Assembly (NCBI GenBank): GCA_003130815.1
Contig: QFDA01000001.1
Location: 324,131 to 388,130, forward strand
Length of the DNA stretch: 64,000 bases
DNA from: Bacteroidetes bacterium SCGC AAA795-G10
GTDB lineage: Bacteria; Bacteroidota; Bacteroidia; Flavobacteriales; Flavobacteriaceae
Direction of reading: 5' to 3'
The first letter of the stretch is position 1, and every line of letters begins with the position of its first letter. The notes under the pieces were generated by a model. The model did not search any database. It had not been told where the DNA came from and was given only the letters and a program-made list of their open reading frames with translations. Position numbers and translations under genes: made by a program. This document shows positions 36,772-46,609 of this stretch, piece after piece.

Positions 36772-37865
36772 AATGGTAAACTTAGCTGAGAAGTTTTGGG
36801 AATTTTTTTATTTTTTCTTTTATTTTCTGGGTTATTGAAGTTTGAAAGTGTAATCCCAATCAATCTAACTGATTCCGATAGCTTATCCTTGTATAGCAGT
36901 TTTTTTGCTTCTTCAAATATTAGTTCTTTAGAGGATAAGTATAGATCTCCTGTTTTACTTCTTGTTTGTTGATTAAAGTCACTATATTTAATTTTTAAGG
37001 TTATTGTTTTACCTGCAATTTTAATTTTTGATAGTCTTTTTTCTAATAAACTTGATATATTTTTTAATTTTTCTTCCAAATAAATTTCACTGCTTAAATT
37101 TTTTTCAAATGTGCTTTCAGTTCCAACAGACTTTGGAATTCTATACGCCTTGATTGGACTGTTATGAACCCCTCTTACTATTTCGTAATAATATTTACCA
37201 GACTTACCAAAATGAGAAATCAAAAAATCTTTTGAGTAAAGCTTTAAGTCTTTACCTGAAAATATGCCTAATTGATACATTTTTTCTCTAGTTTTTTTTC
37301 CTATCCCATGAAATTTTTTAACATCTAGATTTTCTAAAAAGGAATGTATTTCCTCAGGAGGTAGTGTTTTTTGACCATTTGGTTTGTTCCAATCGCTAGC
37401 TATTTTTGCCAAAAATTTATTGATTGAAATTCCTGCAGATGCTGTTAATCCGGTTTCTTTTTTAATTTTTAATCTAATTTCTTTTGCAAGAATAGTAGCA
37501 GATGGATAGTTAGAAACATCTAGAAAAGCTTCATCCAAAGAAAGCGGTTCTACTAATGGAGTATACTCTCTAAAAATAGATTGAATCTTATTAGATATTT
37601 CTTTATATCTCTCAAAGCGAGGTTTTACAAAAATAAGCTTTGGGCAAAGTTTTTTTGCAACTATTCCACTCATAGCACTTTTCACACCAAAATTTCGTGC
37701 TTCGTAACTCGCAGCTGAAACAACTCCCCTCGAACTTTCTCCACCTACTGCTATCGCTAAACCACGAAGCTCTGGACGATCAAGCTGTTCTACAGATGTA
37801 TAAAATGCATCCATATCTACATGAATTATTTTTCTTGATTTATCTACTTGAATTTCTTTATCCAT
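36768..37865 (-). CDS. dinB: DNA polymerase IV (Y family)
   Basis: A 365-residue translesion polymerase. The catalytic carboxylates are D17 in IIHVDMDAFYTSVEQ and the pair in SLDEAFLDVS (about residue 112). A helix-hairpin-helix (FHGIGKKTREKMYQLGI) and the little-finger domain follow. There is no obvious beta-clamp motif QLxLF except the C-terminal TSQLSLPF, which is a very good clamp-binding peptide. The gene is isolated, converging on pyk. Confidence 0.96.
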   Translation of the reverse strand: MDKEIQVDKSRKIIHVDMDAFYTSVEQLDRPELRGLAIAVGGESSRGVVSAASYEARNFGVKSAMSGIVAKKLCPKLIFVKPRFERYKEISNKIQSIFREYTPLVEPLSLDEAFLDVSNYPSATILAKEIRLKIKKETGLTASAGISINKFLAKIASDWNKPNGQKTLPPEEIHSFLENLDVKKFHGIGKKTREKMYQLGIFSGKDLKLYSKDFLISHFGKSGKYYYEIVRGVHNSPIKAYRIPKSVGTESTFEKNLSSEIYLEEKLKNISSLLEKRLSKIKIAGKTITLKIKYSDFNQQTRSKTGDLYLSSKELIFEEAKKLLYKDKLSESVRLIGITLSNFNNPENKRKNKKIPKTSQLSLPF

Positions 37866-37954
37866 TATAGATTAGCTAAAATTGCTATCAATAAGAAGTT
37901 TTATTTATTGGTTATTTTATCTGAAAATAAATTTGAAATGAAATTACTTTAAAA

Positions 37955-38983
37955 TTATTCGTCTTTATATATTTTGACATCTAATTTACCTTCTTGGTTC
38001 ATATGAGCTCTGTACATTCCTGACGTATTCATCTCCATAGCAATATTCCCATTATTGTCAATTCCAATAATACCACCATTACCCCCTAACGCCCCAACTT
38101 TATTGTGAATTACTTCATATGCAGCTTCTTGGATAGATAAACCCTTATATTCCATAATAGCAGAAATATCATGCGCAACTACCGCACGTATAAAGAATTC
38201 ACCCCATCCTGTTGCAGATATAGCGCATGTCAAATTATTAGCATAAGTTCCTGCTCCTATTATTGGAGCATCTCCTATACGATTCCATTTTTTGTTCGTC
38301 ATTCCACCGGTTGAGGTTCCTGCTGCAAGATTGCCAGACTTATCTAAAGCAACACAACCAACTGTCCCGTAGCGTTGATTTTCTAAAAAACTTCTATCAT
38401 TTTGAGTTTTATAAACTCCTTTCAACTTTTCAACATTTTGTAATCTTTTCAAACCGTTTATTCTTCTTTCGGTAAAAAAATAATCCTGATCTACAATTTC
38501 TAAATTATGGATCTGGGAAAATATATCAGCTCCTTGACCAGATAGCATTACATGTGGTGATTCCTCCATAACTTTAATTGCAGCTGATATAGGATTTTTA
38601 ACTTTTTTAACCCCTGAAACAGCACCTGCATTAAGTGTTTTACCATCCATAAAGGAAGCATCTAATTCAATGGTGCCTTCGGATGTTAGTACACCACCTT
38701 TACCTGCATTAAATAATGGTGAGTCCTCCATATAATTGATAGTTTTTTCTACAGCCGCTTTACTAGGACCACCATTCTTTAATACATCATATCCAATTCG
38801 AATTGCTTCACTCAAGGCTTGTCGATATTCTTTTTCTTTTTCTTTTGTCATATTTTTCTTTAGAATAGTCCCTGCACCACCATGGATAACTATACCAAAA
38901 GATTGTTTTTCAAATTTATTTTTTGATGTTTTAAAACATCCTAAAAGAGTAAAAGCTAGAATGAGAAGAATTAGTTTTTTCAT
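37955..38983 (-). CDS. Isoaspartyl peptidase/L-asparaginase (plant type), lipoprotein
   Basis: Ntn hydrolase of the Thr-aspartase family. I use the ATG at 38983 because it gives a clean lipoprotein signal (MKKLILLILAFTLLGC); a start at 39007 would add eight residues. Self-cleavage should occur before T207 in RYGTVGCVALD, and NAGKGGVLTSEG and GNLAAGTSTGGMTNK are further hallmarks. It cleaves isoaspartyl dipeptides or asparagine, probably in the periplasm on the membrane surface. No operon partner. Confidence 0.92.
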   Translation of the reverse strand: MKKLILLILAFTLLGCFKTSKNKFEKQSFGIVIHGGAGTILKKNMTKEKEKEYRQALSEAIRIGYDVLKNGGPSKAAVEKTINYMEDSPLFNAGKGGVLTSEGTIELDASFMDGKTLNAGAVSGVKKVKNPISAAIKVMEESPHVMLSGQGADIFSQIHNLEIVDQDYFFTERRINGLKRLQNVEKLKGVYKTQNDRSFLENQRYGTVGCVALDKSGNLAAGTSTGGMTNKKWNRIGDAPIIGAGTYANNLTCAISATGWGEFFIRAVVAHDISAIMEYKGLSIQEAAYEVIHNKVGALGGNGGIIGIDNNGNIAMEMNTSGMYRAHMNQEGKLDVKIYKDE

Positions 38984-39106
38984 AAAGAAGCAGGTATTTA
39001 ACCCCAATATAAAATTTTAAGTTGGTTTTGAAAAGTAAGTAGAACTCACTTTTTTTTGGAAATTAAATTGAGTATCTCAAAAAAAATTAATTTTAAATTA
39101 TTTATT

Positions 39107-39550
39107 ATGTCTGCTTTAATTGAAAATCTTCACTACAATTGGACCATCTTGTTGCTTTTAACACTTTTTATAAATGTGTTAAATGCTATTATTAGTAGAA
39201 TTTCAGGAAAAAATTTTTCTATACTTGATCTAAGAATTTGTCTTTTCGGTCTAATTTTCTCGTACTTTCATCTTTTAATAAGTTTAACATTATATCTCAT
39301 TTTTCCATTCTTTAATCAGTGGTTTGAAAATAGCCTAACTAACATATTAATGAATAACGAATTACGAAGTAATCTAGTTATAAATCCACTTATAAATATA
39401 TTGGCAGTATGTTTTGTAAATCTTGGGTGGAAACTTAAAAAAAACCATTTTAAATCATCTAAAAAGTTTCTAAGAGTTGCTATATTTTATGGCTTGGGTT
39501 TGATTTTATTTATAATAGTTTCAGGTAATAGCATTTTGCCATCCAATTAA
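39107..39550 (+). CDS. Small four-helix membrane protein, unknown function
   Basis: About 147 residues from the ATG at 39107; a TTG at 39056 would add 17 basic residues. Four hydrophobic segments of about 20 residues can be seen (around ILLLLTLFINVL, GLIFSYFHLLISLTLY, INPLINILAVCFV and VAIFYGLGLILFIIV). Similar small proteins with an N-terminal LHxxW pattern are widespread in Flavobacteriaceae without known function. No catalytic residues or conserved domain recognised. Confidence 0.65.
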   Translation: MSALIENLHYNWTILLLLTLFINVLNAIISRISGKNFSILDLRICLFGLIFSYFHLLISLTLYLIFPFFNQWFENSLTNILMNNELRSNLVINPLINILAVCFVNLGWKLKKNHFKSSKKFLRVAIFYGLGLILFIIVSGNSILPSN

Positions 39551-39585
39551 TTCTAAGTCGTATTTTAAAAACTATATAAATAAAT

Positions 39586-40602
39586 TCAAATAGTTGTTTT
39601 GAACTGTTCAAGGAAGCGGATATCATTCTCAAAAAACAAACGTATATCACTTATCTGATATAAAAGCATCGCTATTCGTTCTATCCCCATACCAAACGCA
39701 AAGCCAGAGTAATTTTCTGAATTAATACCACAATTTTCAAGTACATTAGGATCTACCATTCCACAACCCATTATCTCTAACCACCCAGTACCTTTTGTTA
39801 TTCGATAATCTTTTTCTGTTTCAAGACCCCAATAAATATCTACCTCTGCACTTGGCTCTGTAAAGGGAAAAAATGATGGTCTTAGTCTCATTTTTTTATT
39901 CCCAAATAGCGACTTGGTAAAATAGTTTAATGTTTGTTTCAAATCAGCGAAAGAAACATCCTTGGCGACATATAAACCTTCAATTTGATGAAATATACAG
40001 TGGGATCTTGATGAAATTGCTTCATTCCTAAAAACACGACCAGGTGAAATTGTTCTAATTGGTGGTTGATTATTTTCCATATACCTTACTTGTACAGATG
40101 AAGTATGAGTTCTTAAAAGTATATCAGGATTTGTTTCTATAAAAAAGGTATCCTGCATATCTCTTGCTGGATGATGGTAAGGTAAATTAAGTGCTGTAAA
40201 ATTGTGCCAATCATCTTCAATTTCAGGGCCCTCCGATACACTAAATCCAATTTGAGTGAAAATATCAATTATTCTATTTTTTACAATGGAAAGAGGGTGT
40301 CTACTTCCTGTATTTGTTTTAAAAGCTGAACGTGTAGGGTCACTTATTTTATTAGATCCTGATTTTTTTTTAGAAACTTCCTTTAGATCTCTTACTTTCT
40401 CTAAGACAGCAGTCTTTAGTTTGTTTAGTTCAATACCAAATGATTTTTTTTCTTTCACAGGTACTTTTCTAAAATCAGAAAAAAGACTGTTTAAAATTCC
40501 TTTTTTACCCAAAAAATTTATTCTAAAGGCCTCGATTTTTTCAAGATCAAAACTTTCAAAAGCTTTTACTTCTTCAAAATATTTTTTTACATCTTCAACC
40601 AT
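39586..40602 (-). CDS. pheS: Phenylalanyl-tRNA synthetase alpha subunit
   Basis: A 338-residue alpha subunit of the alpha2-beta2 enzyme. After the N-terminal coiled coil, the class II motifs are visible: motif 1 near [10 protein letters not shown], motif 2 with [19 protein letters not shown], and motif 3 [14 protein letters not shown]. The phenylalanine-pocket segment [12 protein letters not shown] is intact. The beta subunit gene (pheT) is not in the window; in this phylum the two are often apart. It is divergent from cvpA. Confidence 0.97.
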   Translation of the reverse strand: MVEDVKKYFEEVKAFESFDLEKIEAFRINFLGKKGILNSLFSDFRKVPVKEKKSFGIELNKLKTAVLEKVRDLKEVSKKKSGSNKISDPTRSAFKTNTGSRHPLSIVKNRIIDIFTQIGFSVSEGPEIEDDWHNFTALNLPYHHPARDMQDTFFIETNPDILLRTHTSSVQVRYMENNQPPIRTISPGRVFRNEAISSRSHCIFHQIEGLYVAKDVSFADLKQTLNYFTKSLFGNKKMRLRPSFFPFTEPSAEVDIYWGLETEKDYRITKGTGWLEIMGCGMVDPNVLENCGINSENYSGFAFGMGIERIAMLLYQISDIRLFFENDIRFLEQFKTTI

Positions 40603-40695
40603 AGAGTAAAATTAAAATATCTTTTTTAATCCATTTTGTAATTACCCTAAATATTTAATTTTTGAGAGAATCTTGAAAAAATGTACTTTAGACTG

Positions 40696-41205
40696 ATGAA
40701 TGTAATTGATGTTGTCGCATTTATAATTCTTACATATGGTGTTTTAAGAGGACTTAACAAAGGCTTCGTAATCGAAATTTCTGGCATATTAGCCTTCGCT
40801 TTAGGTCTAATGGGCGCATTTAAATTTTCTAATCTTACAAGTAAAATTTTTAGCAATTTAGTTAATTGGAACCCGAAAGCTATTCAATTGATATGTTTTA
40901 TAACTCTTTTTTTAATGATTGTATATTTGATATCCTTAATGGCAAAAATGATAACTAAAACCTTGAAATTAATAGCATTGGGTTGGTTAAACAGAATCTT
41001 TGGGGCATTATTTGGTTTTATTAAATGGAGTATTATTATAAGTGCTCTTTTTATAGTAATAAATGAAATAAATACTTTAGTTATTATATTTCCAAATTCA
41101 ATTTTTGAGAATTCAAAAATTTATCCTTTTTTGGCTGATTTTGGTAGTTTTTTATTTGACTGGGTTACAGAAACAGAAGTTTTAGAAAAAAATCAAATTA
41201 TTTAA
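40696..41205 (+). CDS. CvpA-family membrane protein
   Basis: About 169 residues from ATG 40696 (an ATG 15 nt upstream is also in frame). The N terminus NVIDVVAFIILTYGVLRGLNKG and three to four transmembrane helices are diagnostic of the CvpA family (colicin V production-associated). The Pfam family is conserved but its molecular role is still unclear; some members affect envelope stability. It is a single gene that converges with batE, with a gap of only 4 nt. Confidence 0.88.
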   Translation: MNVIDVVAFIILTYGVLRGLNKGFVIEISGILAFALGLMGAFKFSNLTSKIFSNLVNWNPKAIQLICFITLFLMIVYLISLMAKMITKTLKLIALGWLNRIFGALFGFIKWSIIISALFIVINEINTLVIIFPNSIFENSKIYPFLADFGSFLFDWVTETEVLEKNQII

Positions 41206-41209
41206 AGAA

Positions 41210-41995
41210 TTAATTAATCTTTTTGAATGAAGCTTCTTTTATCCAACCCTCAGAGCCATTCGCAATTCTAATCTTTTGCCATTCTTCAAGACTATCTAAA
41301 AGTCGCATTTTAGTACCTTCATGTAAAACGAATAAACGATCTGCTTGTTGATTCGGTTCTGACCAAATATCAATTTGTTTTGAAAATAGTATTGCGAATT
41401 TCTTATTTTTTTCGTTTTGATCAATTGAATAAGTAATTGAGAGGGCTAAAATAAATAATAAGAGAATGCTTAATGAGCTAAAGAAAAATATTCTTTTAAA
41501 CCTTGCCCGAATAAAAAATAAATAAGCTAAAAAAAGGAAAGTGAAAATCCATAATAAAATTACAGTAAAATATGCCCATATCTCGAAACTAAATATTTCA
41601 ATAATTGAATTTCTTATCTGATCAATTTGTGATACAGGTATTTTTTCAATGGCATCAATGGTCATGTTATTTGCAAAAGCGCTATTTGTAATAATATCTC
41701 TATCCTTTGGCCTCATAAACATTGCCTTTTCAAAATAATAAACACTTTCGGCAACTTTATTTAATCTATAATTTGCATTCCCAAGATTATAATATACGTC
41801 TGCACTGTGTTTACCCATTTTTAAAGTTTGCTCGTATAAACTAATCGCATTTTCATAGTCCCCTGCATTGTATGCTTTATTGCCTTCATTAAATAAAAAT
41901 TCAGGGGTAGTCTGGCCATGAGACGTTCCTAAAACAGAAAATATGACTAAAAATATAAGCTTCATAACTATATTAAATTTTCCTCTTCTTCTCAT
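41210..41995 (-). CDS. batE: BatE: TPR and SH3 domain protein
   Basis: A 261-residue membrane protein. Signal-like N terminus, then TPR repeats at about 35-100 (FNEGNKAYNAGDYENAISLYEQ, then NLGNANYRLNKVAESVYYFEKAM; each quoted in part), two transmembrane helices at about 140-190, and a C-terminal SH3-like domain (DIWSEPNQQADRLFVLHEGT). ATG at 41995 overlaps the batD stop as ATGA. It is the last gene of the moxR-bat operon. In Bacteroides and Leptospira, Bat proteins have been linked to aerotolerance or stress, with debated function. Confidence 0.88.
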   Translation of the reverse strand: MRRRGKFNIVMKLIFLVIFSVLGTSHGQTTPEFLFNEGNKAYNAGDYENAISLYEQTLKMGKHSADVYYNLGNANYRLNKVAESVYYFEKAMFMRPKDRDIITNSAFANNMTIDAIEKIPVSQIDQIRNSIIEIFSFEIWAYFTVILLWIFTFLFLAYLFFIRARFKRIFFFSSLSILLLFILALSITYSIDQNEKNKKFAILFSKQIDIWSEPNQQADRLFVLHEGTKMRLLDSLEEWQKIRIANGSEGWIKEASFKKIN

Positions 41996-43767
41996 ATCTG
42001 CCTATCGATTTTTCCAATTAAACTACTTGCATTTTTGAAATCATCCTTCATGTTTACAAGTGACTCAGGAGAATACCTTGCTCTTTCACAACTTTCAATA
42101 ACTTCTACATATTCTAATGCCGTTTTTTTGTCAACACTTTTTTGATGTAATAAATTTTTAATTTTTGATTTACTAAGCTCTGTCGTTTCAATTTTAAGCT
42201 TTGCTTTTAGGTAACTATGAAGCGCCCTTTCTAAAACCTCATAAAATTGAGCTTGATCATCAAAATGTTTTTTTGCTGAGCTTAAATATTTTTTTGTTAG
42301 TTGTTCAGCTCGCCTCTGTTTCTGTTTGGTGACATCATTATTCCTTCCATAAAAAACACGTTTTAACAAAAAAGATATTGACAAAATAAAAACTGGAAAT
42401 ATAACTAAAGTCCAAAAAAGTTGGCTCCTCCAAAATGATTTCTTATCAATTGACACAAATTTAGTCTCCAATTTAATATATCGAAAAGCATTATCAACGG
42501 CTGGAATAGAAGTTTTAGGAGCTATTGATTTTAAATTTCGATTCGTGTTTACTGCTGCTGGACCTTCAAAAACATCAACTATTAGATCTTGAGATTTTAA
42601 TATTTTATATGATTCAGAATTTGGATCAAAATATGAAAATTGAATTGATGGTATGGGATATTTGCCTTGAAATTGTGGAACAATTGTATAATTATCTTCG
42701 ATAGTTCCCTGCATGCCAGAAATTGTAATTTTAACTTTTTCATCATGCTCTGGTTCATAAACTTCCAAAGTATTAGGAACATTAATAGTAGGTAGATTAA
42801 AAAGCTTTAAATTACCTTTTCCCTTAACTTTTATTTTTGCCTGGAATGATTCTGAAGCTTTCAACAAATCTTTATTTAATATCACATCAAAATCGAATTG
42901 CCCTACTGCCCCAGAAAAATTTTTAGGTTTATTATTTTGCGGTAGGTCTTTTACTGCTATAACTTTTTCTCCAGTTGTAATTGTTTTTTGAGTCTGCGTC
43001 ATAATACGTCTTCCAAATAGGTCTCGCCTATTACTGGGTATACTCAAGCTAAGGTTTAAAGTTAGTGGTTCAAGAACTAACTTTCCTGTTTTTTGCGGAT
43101 ACAAAACCGCTTTTCTCCAGATCACCTCATTATAAGGTTCCCCCTTATATGAACCACGCATGTTGATTTCTGCTCTTCCAATTTTAATTAGATGACTCCA
43201 AAAGTCACCATATGAGGGTGACTCTAATTCTGAAACATCTGAAACCGAAATAGGGTTTCTAAAATAGAGCTTATAAATTACTGTTATTCCCTCATTTAGA
43301 TAAGGAGCTGATTTGGAAACTTCTGCCACAAGATGAATGTTCCCGTCTACAATATTATCAACATTATTTGGATCATTTGGCTTTCTGACTGAATTGGTTA
43401 CTTCAATTTCAACTGGAGTTGTTTTATATATTTCACCTCCAATAGTAACAACAGCCTGCCCAATGGTCACTTTACCCTTAATTTTTGGAGTTAAAAAGTA
43501 AGTGTATGTTTTTGAAAAACTTTGAACCCCATTAACCCAAGAACGACTTACAGCTTGTTGTGGACCACTTACAACTTGAAAATTTGAAAAAGAAGGTGGG
43601 TTGAAATTATCTCCGTTTTCATTCATTTCAAAATCAACTCTTAACCTTTCATTAAGACCCAATTTCCTCTTACTAACCTTAGCTTCAAAAGTTACTTGTG
43701 CCTCCATTAGGAAATTAAACCCCAATAGAAAACACAATAAATATCGGGCTGAGTACTTCATCGACAT
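41992..43767 (-). CDS. batD: BatD: large oxygen-tolerance family protein
   Basis: About 591 residues from the ATG at 43767; TTG 43776 or ATG 43761 are alternatives. Signal peptide (LLCFLLGFNFLMEAQ), long extracytoplasmic beta-rich region, one transmembrane helix near residue 460-480, and a helical cytoplasmic tail (LTKKYLSSAKKHFDDQAQFYEVLERAL). This matches the BatD family. Its periplasmic Ig-like domains suggest protein binding. Coupled to batE (ATGA) and adjacent to batC. Confidence 0.88.
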   Translation of the reverse strand: MSMKYSARYLLCFLLGFNFLMEAQVTFEAKVSKRKLGLNERLRVDFEMNENGDNFNPPSFSNFQVVSGPQQAVSRSWVNGVQSFSKTYTYFLTPKIKGKVTIGQAVVTIGGEIYKTTPVEIEVTNSVRKPNDPNNVDNIVDGNIHLVAEVSKSAPYLNEGITVIYKLYFRNPISVSDVSELESPSYGDFWSHLIKIGRAEINMRGSYKGEPYNEVIWRKAVLYPQKTGKLVLEPLTLNLSLSIPSNRRDLFGRRIMTQTQKTITTGEKVIAVKDLPQNNKPKNFSGAVGQFDFDVILNKDLLKASESFQAKIKVKGKGNLKLFNLPTINVPNTLEVYEPEHDEKVKITISGMQGTIEDNYTIVPQFQGKYPIPSIQFSYFDPNSESYKILKSQDLIVDVFEGPAAVNTNRNLKSIAPKTSIPAVDNAFRYIKLETKFVSIDKKSFWRSQLFWTLVIFPVFILSISFLLKRVFYGRNNDVTKQKQRRAEQLTKKYLSSAKKHFDDQAQFYEVLERALHSYLKAKLKIETTELSKSKIKNLLHQKSVDKKTALEYVEVIESCERARYSPESLVNMKDDFKNASSLIGKIDRQI

Positions 43768-43769
43768 AT

Positions 43770-44579
43770 TTACCAATCTTTTTCCCCTTTTATGGGTGCT
43801 CCTTTTAATTTTTTTGCGTTTATTTTGTCTTGAACTTTTTCCTCTTGGTTATTCATTGCCTCTAACAAGCTTTGTACTTGTTGAGGAGAAAGTTGTCCTT
43901 GTTTTGGTGTCTGTTTTTTATCTTCGGGCTTTTCCTGTTTTTGATCCTGGTTTTTATCTTTTTTTTGATCTCCTTCATTTTTAGGTTCATTTTCTTTATT
44001 AGATTCTTCCCCATCATCTCCATCATTTTTTGGGTCCTCATTCTTCTGATCTTGATTTCCCTTATCTTCTTCTTTTTCATTTTGATCCTCTTTTTTTTCT
44101 TGATCTTTATTGTCCTGCTCTTGTTCTTCAGGAGGCTTGTCTTTCTCTAGAAGCTCCTTTGCAAGGGCATAGTTATACCTTGTTTCTTCATCGGAGGGAT
44201 CATTTCTCAATGCATTTTTATACGCTTCAACTGCATTTTGATATTCTTTTTTTTGCATATATACATTCCCCATATTATGGAATGCACGATGCTTTGATTC
44301 TTTATTTTTTGCAAACTTCTGAGACTGGAAAAATCGTTGTGAAGCTTCATCATATTTTTCATCTAAAAAATGTGTATTCCCAAGATTATATAAAGCTTCA
44401 GATTTTTCTGGTGCTAAAGAAATAGCTTTCCTATAGGATTTCTCAGCCTCTACATAGGCTTCTGTTTTCACTTTTTTATTTCCTTCATAAATGTGGTTAG
44501 TAACTTCTCCCGTTTGAGAGATTCCAAATTTGAATGTTATTAATACAAAAATGTAAAATAAGTCAATTTTCATTTTCAT
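43770..44579 (-). CDS. batC: BatC: TPR protein with charged low-complexity linker
   Basis: A 269-residue exported TPR protein. After a short signal sequence, three TPRs occupy about 30-130 (NHIYEGNKKVKTEAYVEAEK; ALYNLGNTHFLDEKYDEAS; AFHNMGNVYMQKKEYQNAVE). From about 150 to 225 it is almost only K, E, D, Q, N and G, a disordered linker. Its reverse strand produces hydrophobic phantom frames. The last 40 residues, QVQSLLEAMNNQEEKVQ, form a short helical end typical of BatC. It overlaps batB by 17 nt. Confidence 0.9.
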   Translation of the reverse strand: MKMKIDLFYIFVLITFKFGISQTGEVTNHIYEGNKKVKTEAYVEAEKSYRKAISLAPEKSEALYNLGNTHFLDEKYDEASQRFFQSQKFAKNKESKHRAFHNMGNVYMQKKEYQNAVEAYKNALRNDPSDEETRYNYALAKELLEKDKPPEEQEQDNKDQEKKEDQNEKEEDKGNQDQKNEDPKNDGDDGEESNKENEPKNEGDQKKDKNQDQKQEKPEDKKQTPKQGQLSPQQVQSLLEAMNNQEEKVQDKINAKKLKGAPIKGEKDW

Positions 44580-45603
44580 TAAATAAGTTCAGTTTTTGAA
44601 CCCACTTTGTTTTAGTTTCAAACAAAAATAGGTCGATTAAAAGAAAAATTAAAGCAGCTAATAAAAAAGCTTGAAAACGATCTTTGAAGCTTACAAATTT
44701 TTTAGCTTCAAACTCTTTTTTGTCCATCGCTTTTAATTGCTCCGAAACAAAATCTAAAACTTTTTGTGTATTATTCCCGTCTTGATAAATCCCCCCTGTG
44801 CTCGCAGCAATATTCTGCAAAATATTTTGATTTAATTTTGTTATCACAACTTCTCCGTCAGAATCTTTCTTATACGACTCTATAATACCATTTCTTTTTA
44901 ATGGAATTGGTGCTCCGCTTTCCGTTCCAACACCAAAAGTGAAAATTTTGATTCCTAATTTGGCGGCTCTTGATGCAGCATTTGATGCCTCTTCAGAATG
45001 GTCTTCTCCATCAGATATTAAAAAGATTACTCGATTGGTTTGATCTTCATCATCAAAAAAAGTTCCTGCAAGATCAATTGCACTGTCTAGAGCGGTTCCC
45101 TGTGAGGAGAGCATATCTGTATTTAAGGCCTGTAAAAACATTTTTGCAGCAGCATAATCTGTTGTAATAGGTAATTGAGGTACTGCTTGAGCAGCATAAG
45201 CAATAATTCCAACTCTATCGCTAGCTAATTGATTAATAATAGCCGATACCAAACGCTTTGACTTTTCAATTCGATTCGGGGCAATATCCTCAGCTAACAT
45301 ACTTCTAGATACATCCATCGCAAAAACTATATCTACTCCTTCCCTTTTAACAGTCTCAAGTTGTGTTCCTATTTTAGGGTTCATTAACCCGAACACTAAT
45401 GAAACAATTGATAGGCTTAAAAGAATTATTTTAAAAGTTGGTTTGAATTTAGAGCGATTTGGACTTAACAGTTCCAATAATTCTGGTCTTGCAAAAATAC
45501 TCTGAGTTTTTCTTTTCCAGCTAACTAATATAGCGTATGTAAACCATAACAATGGCAAAATACACAGAAGATAAATATATTGGAATACGTCTATTTGATA
45601 CAT
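44563..45603 (-). CDS. batB: BatB: membrane VWA protein
   Basis: A 346-residue inner-membrane protein with N-terminal transmembrane helices, a von Willebrand A domain from about 90 to 280, and a C-terminal helix. The MIDAS motif DVSRS is intact (AMDVSRSML), with LISDGEDHS completing the metal site. Starts at an ATG sharing TAATG with batA. BatA and BatB form the paired VWA subunits of the bat operon and are likely periplasmic. Confidence 0.93.
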   Translation of the reverse strand: MYQIDVFQYIYLLCILPLLWFTYAILVSWKRKTQSIFARPELLELLSPNRSKFKPTFKIILLSLSIVSLVFGLMNPKIGTQLETVKREGVDIVFAMDVSRSMLAEDIAPNRIEKSKRLVSAIINQLASDRVGIIAYAAQAVPQLPITTDYAAAKMFLQALNTDMLSSQGTALDSAIDLAGTFFDDEDQTNRVIFLISDGEDHSEEASNAASRAAKLGIKIFTFGVGTESGAPIPLKRNGIIESYKKDSDGEVVITKLNQNILQNIAASTGGIYQDGNNTQKVLDFVSEQLKAMDKKEFEAKKFVSFKDRFQAFLLAALIFLLIDLFLFETKTKWVQKLNLFNENEN

Positions 45604-46607
45604 TAAATAAAACTTTTAAAAACAGTACTTCTGAGAATCCATTCAAAAACAATTAAAGCTAGAGCTAATAATATAAGAGAGCGATACTTTTCTTCGTAAT
45701 TATAATATTTAAATTCTTCAATCTCGGTTTTCTCTAACTTATTGATTTCGTCATAAATTTCTTCAAGTTTTTGATTATTAGTTGCTCTAAAATATATGCC
45801 TCCTGTCTTTTGTGAAATTTCTTTTAATAAAACTTCATCTATCTCTACTTTGGTGAGTCCGTATTTGAATTTTCCGTTTGGAAGAATTCCAACTGGTGCT
45901 AATGCGGTACCATTACTTCCAAGGCCAATCGTATAAGTCTTAATTCCAAACTCTACTGCCAACTCTGTAGCAATTTTAGGATCAATAAATCCTGAGTTAT
46001 TTACACCATCCGTTAGTAAAATAATGATTTTACTTTTGGCTTTGCTATCTTTTAATCGATTAACTGAGGTCGCTAGACCCATTCCAATTGCTGTTCCATC
46101 TTCTATAAGACCTTGGAAATTTATTTCGCCTAGAGATGATTTTACTATACTTTTATCACTTGTAATTGGAGTTTTTGTGTAGCTTTCACCAGCATATACA
46201 ACAAGCCCTATTCTATCAGACCTACGATCTTCAATAAATTCTCCAGCAACTCTTTTCAACGCAACTAACCTATTTGGTTTCAAATCTTGTGCCAGCATAC
46301 TTGATGAAACATCTATAGCCATTACAATATCAATACCTTTATTAGTTTTTGTCCTTGTTGAAACATCAACTGTTTGAGGTCTAGCAATTGATAAAATAAT
46401 CAAACTAATTGACAATAAACGAAATACATAAAGAAATGGATAGAGTTTTGCCAAAAAAGAAGAACCCATCTTAAAATTTAGAAGACTAGGCATTTTTAAT
46501 ATAGGTTGTTTTTTTTTCCAGGTTAAAATATTCCATACAACCATAATAGGAATAATTGAAAGAAGCCAGAGATAATTAGGGTTTGCAAAATAAATTCCTT
46601 CAATCAT
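45603..46607 (-). CDS. batA: BatA: membrane VWA protein
   Basis: A 334-residue paralogue of BatB with the same architecture: two N-terminal transmembrane helices, VWA domain with MIDAS DVSSS (AIDVSSSML) and LLTDGVNNSG, and a C-terminal helix. It is preceded by the BatD-like gene with a 2-nt gap and followed by batB with a 1-nt overlap. Metal-dependent ligand binding is predicted. Confidence 0.93.
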   Translation of the reverse strand: MIEGIYFANPNYLWLLSIIPIMVVWNILTWKKKQPILKMPSLLNFKMGSSFLAKLYPFLYVFRLLSISLIILSIARPQTVDVSTRTKTNKGIDIVMAIDVSSSMLAQDLKPNRLVALKRVAGEFIEDRRSDRIGLVVYAGESYTKTPITSDKSIVKSSLGEINFQGLIEDGTAIGMGLATSVNRLKDSKAKSKIIILLTDGVNNSGFIDPKIATELAVEFGIKTYTIGLGSNGTALAPVGILPNGKFKYGLTKVEIDEVLLKEISQKTGGIYFRATNNQKLEEIYDEINKLEKTEIEEFKYYNYEEKYRSLILLALALIVFEWILRSTVFKSFI

Positions 46608-46609
46608 TT

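Noticed and set aside
40618-40680. TAATTTTTG before cvpA as a promoter box
   Set aside because: The spacing inside the box has three nucleotides between TA and TTTG instead of two, so it does not fit the consensus.
43862-44425. Long frames on both strands within batC (for example 43872-44150 and 44030-44425 on the plus strand)
   Set aside because: They come from the Lys/Glu/Gln-rich repeat-like coding of batC. The plus-strand frames are phantom hydrophobic readings of its complement.
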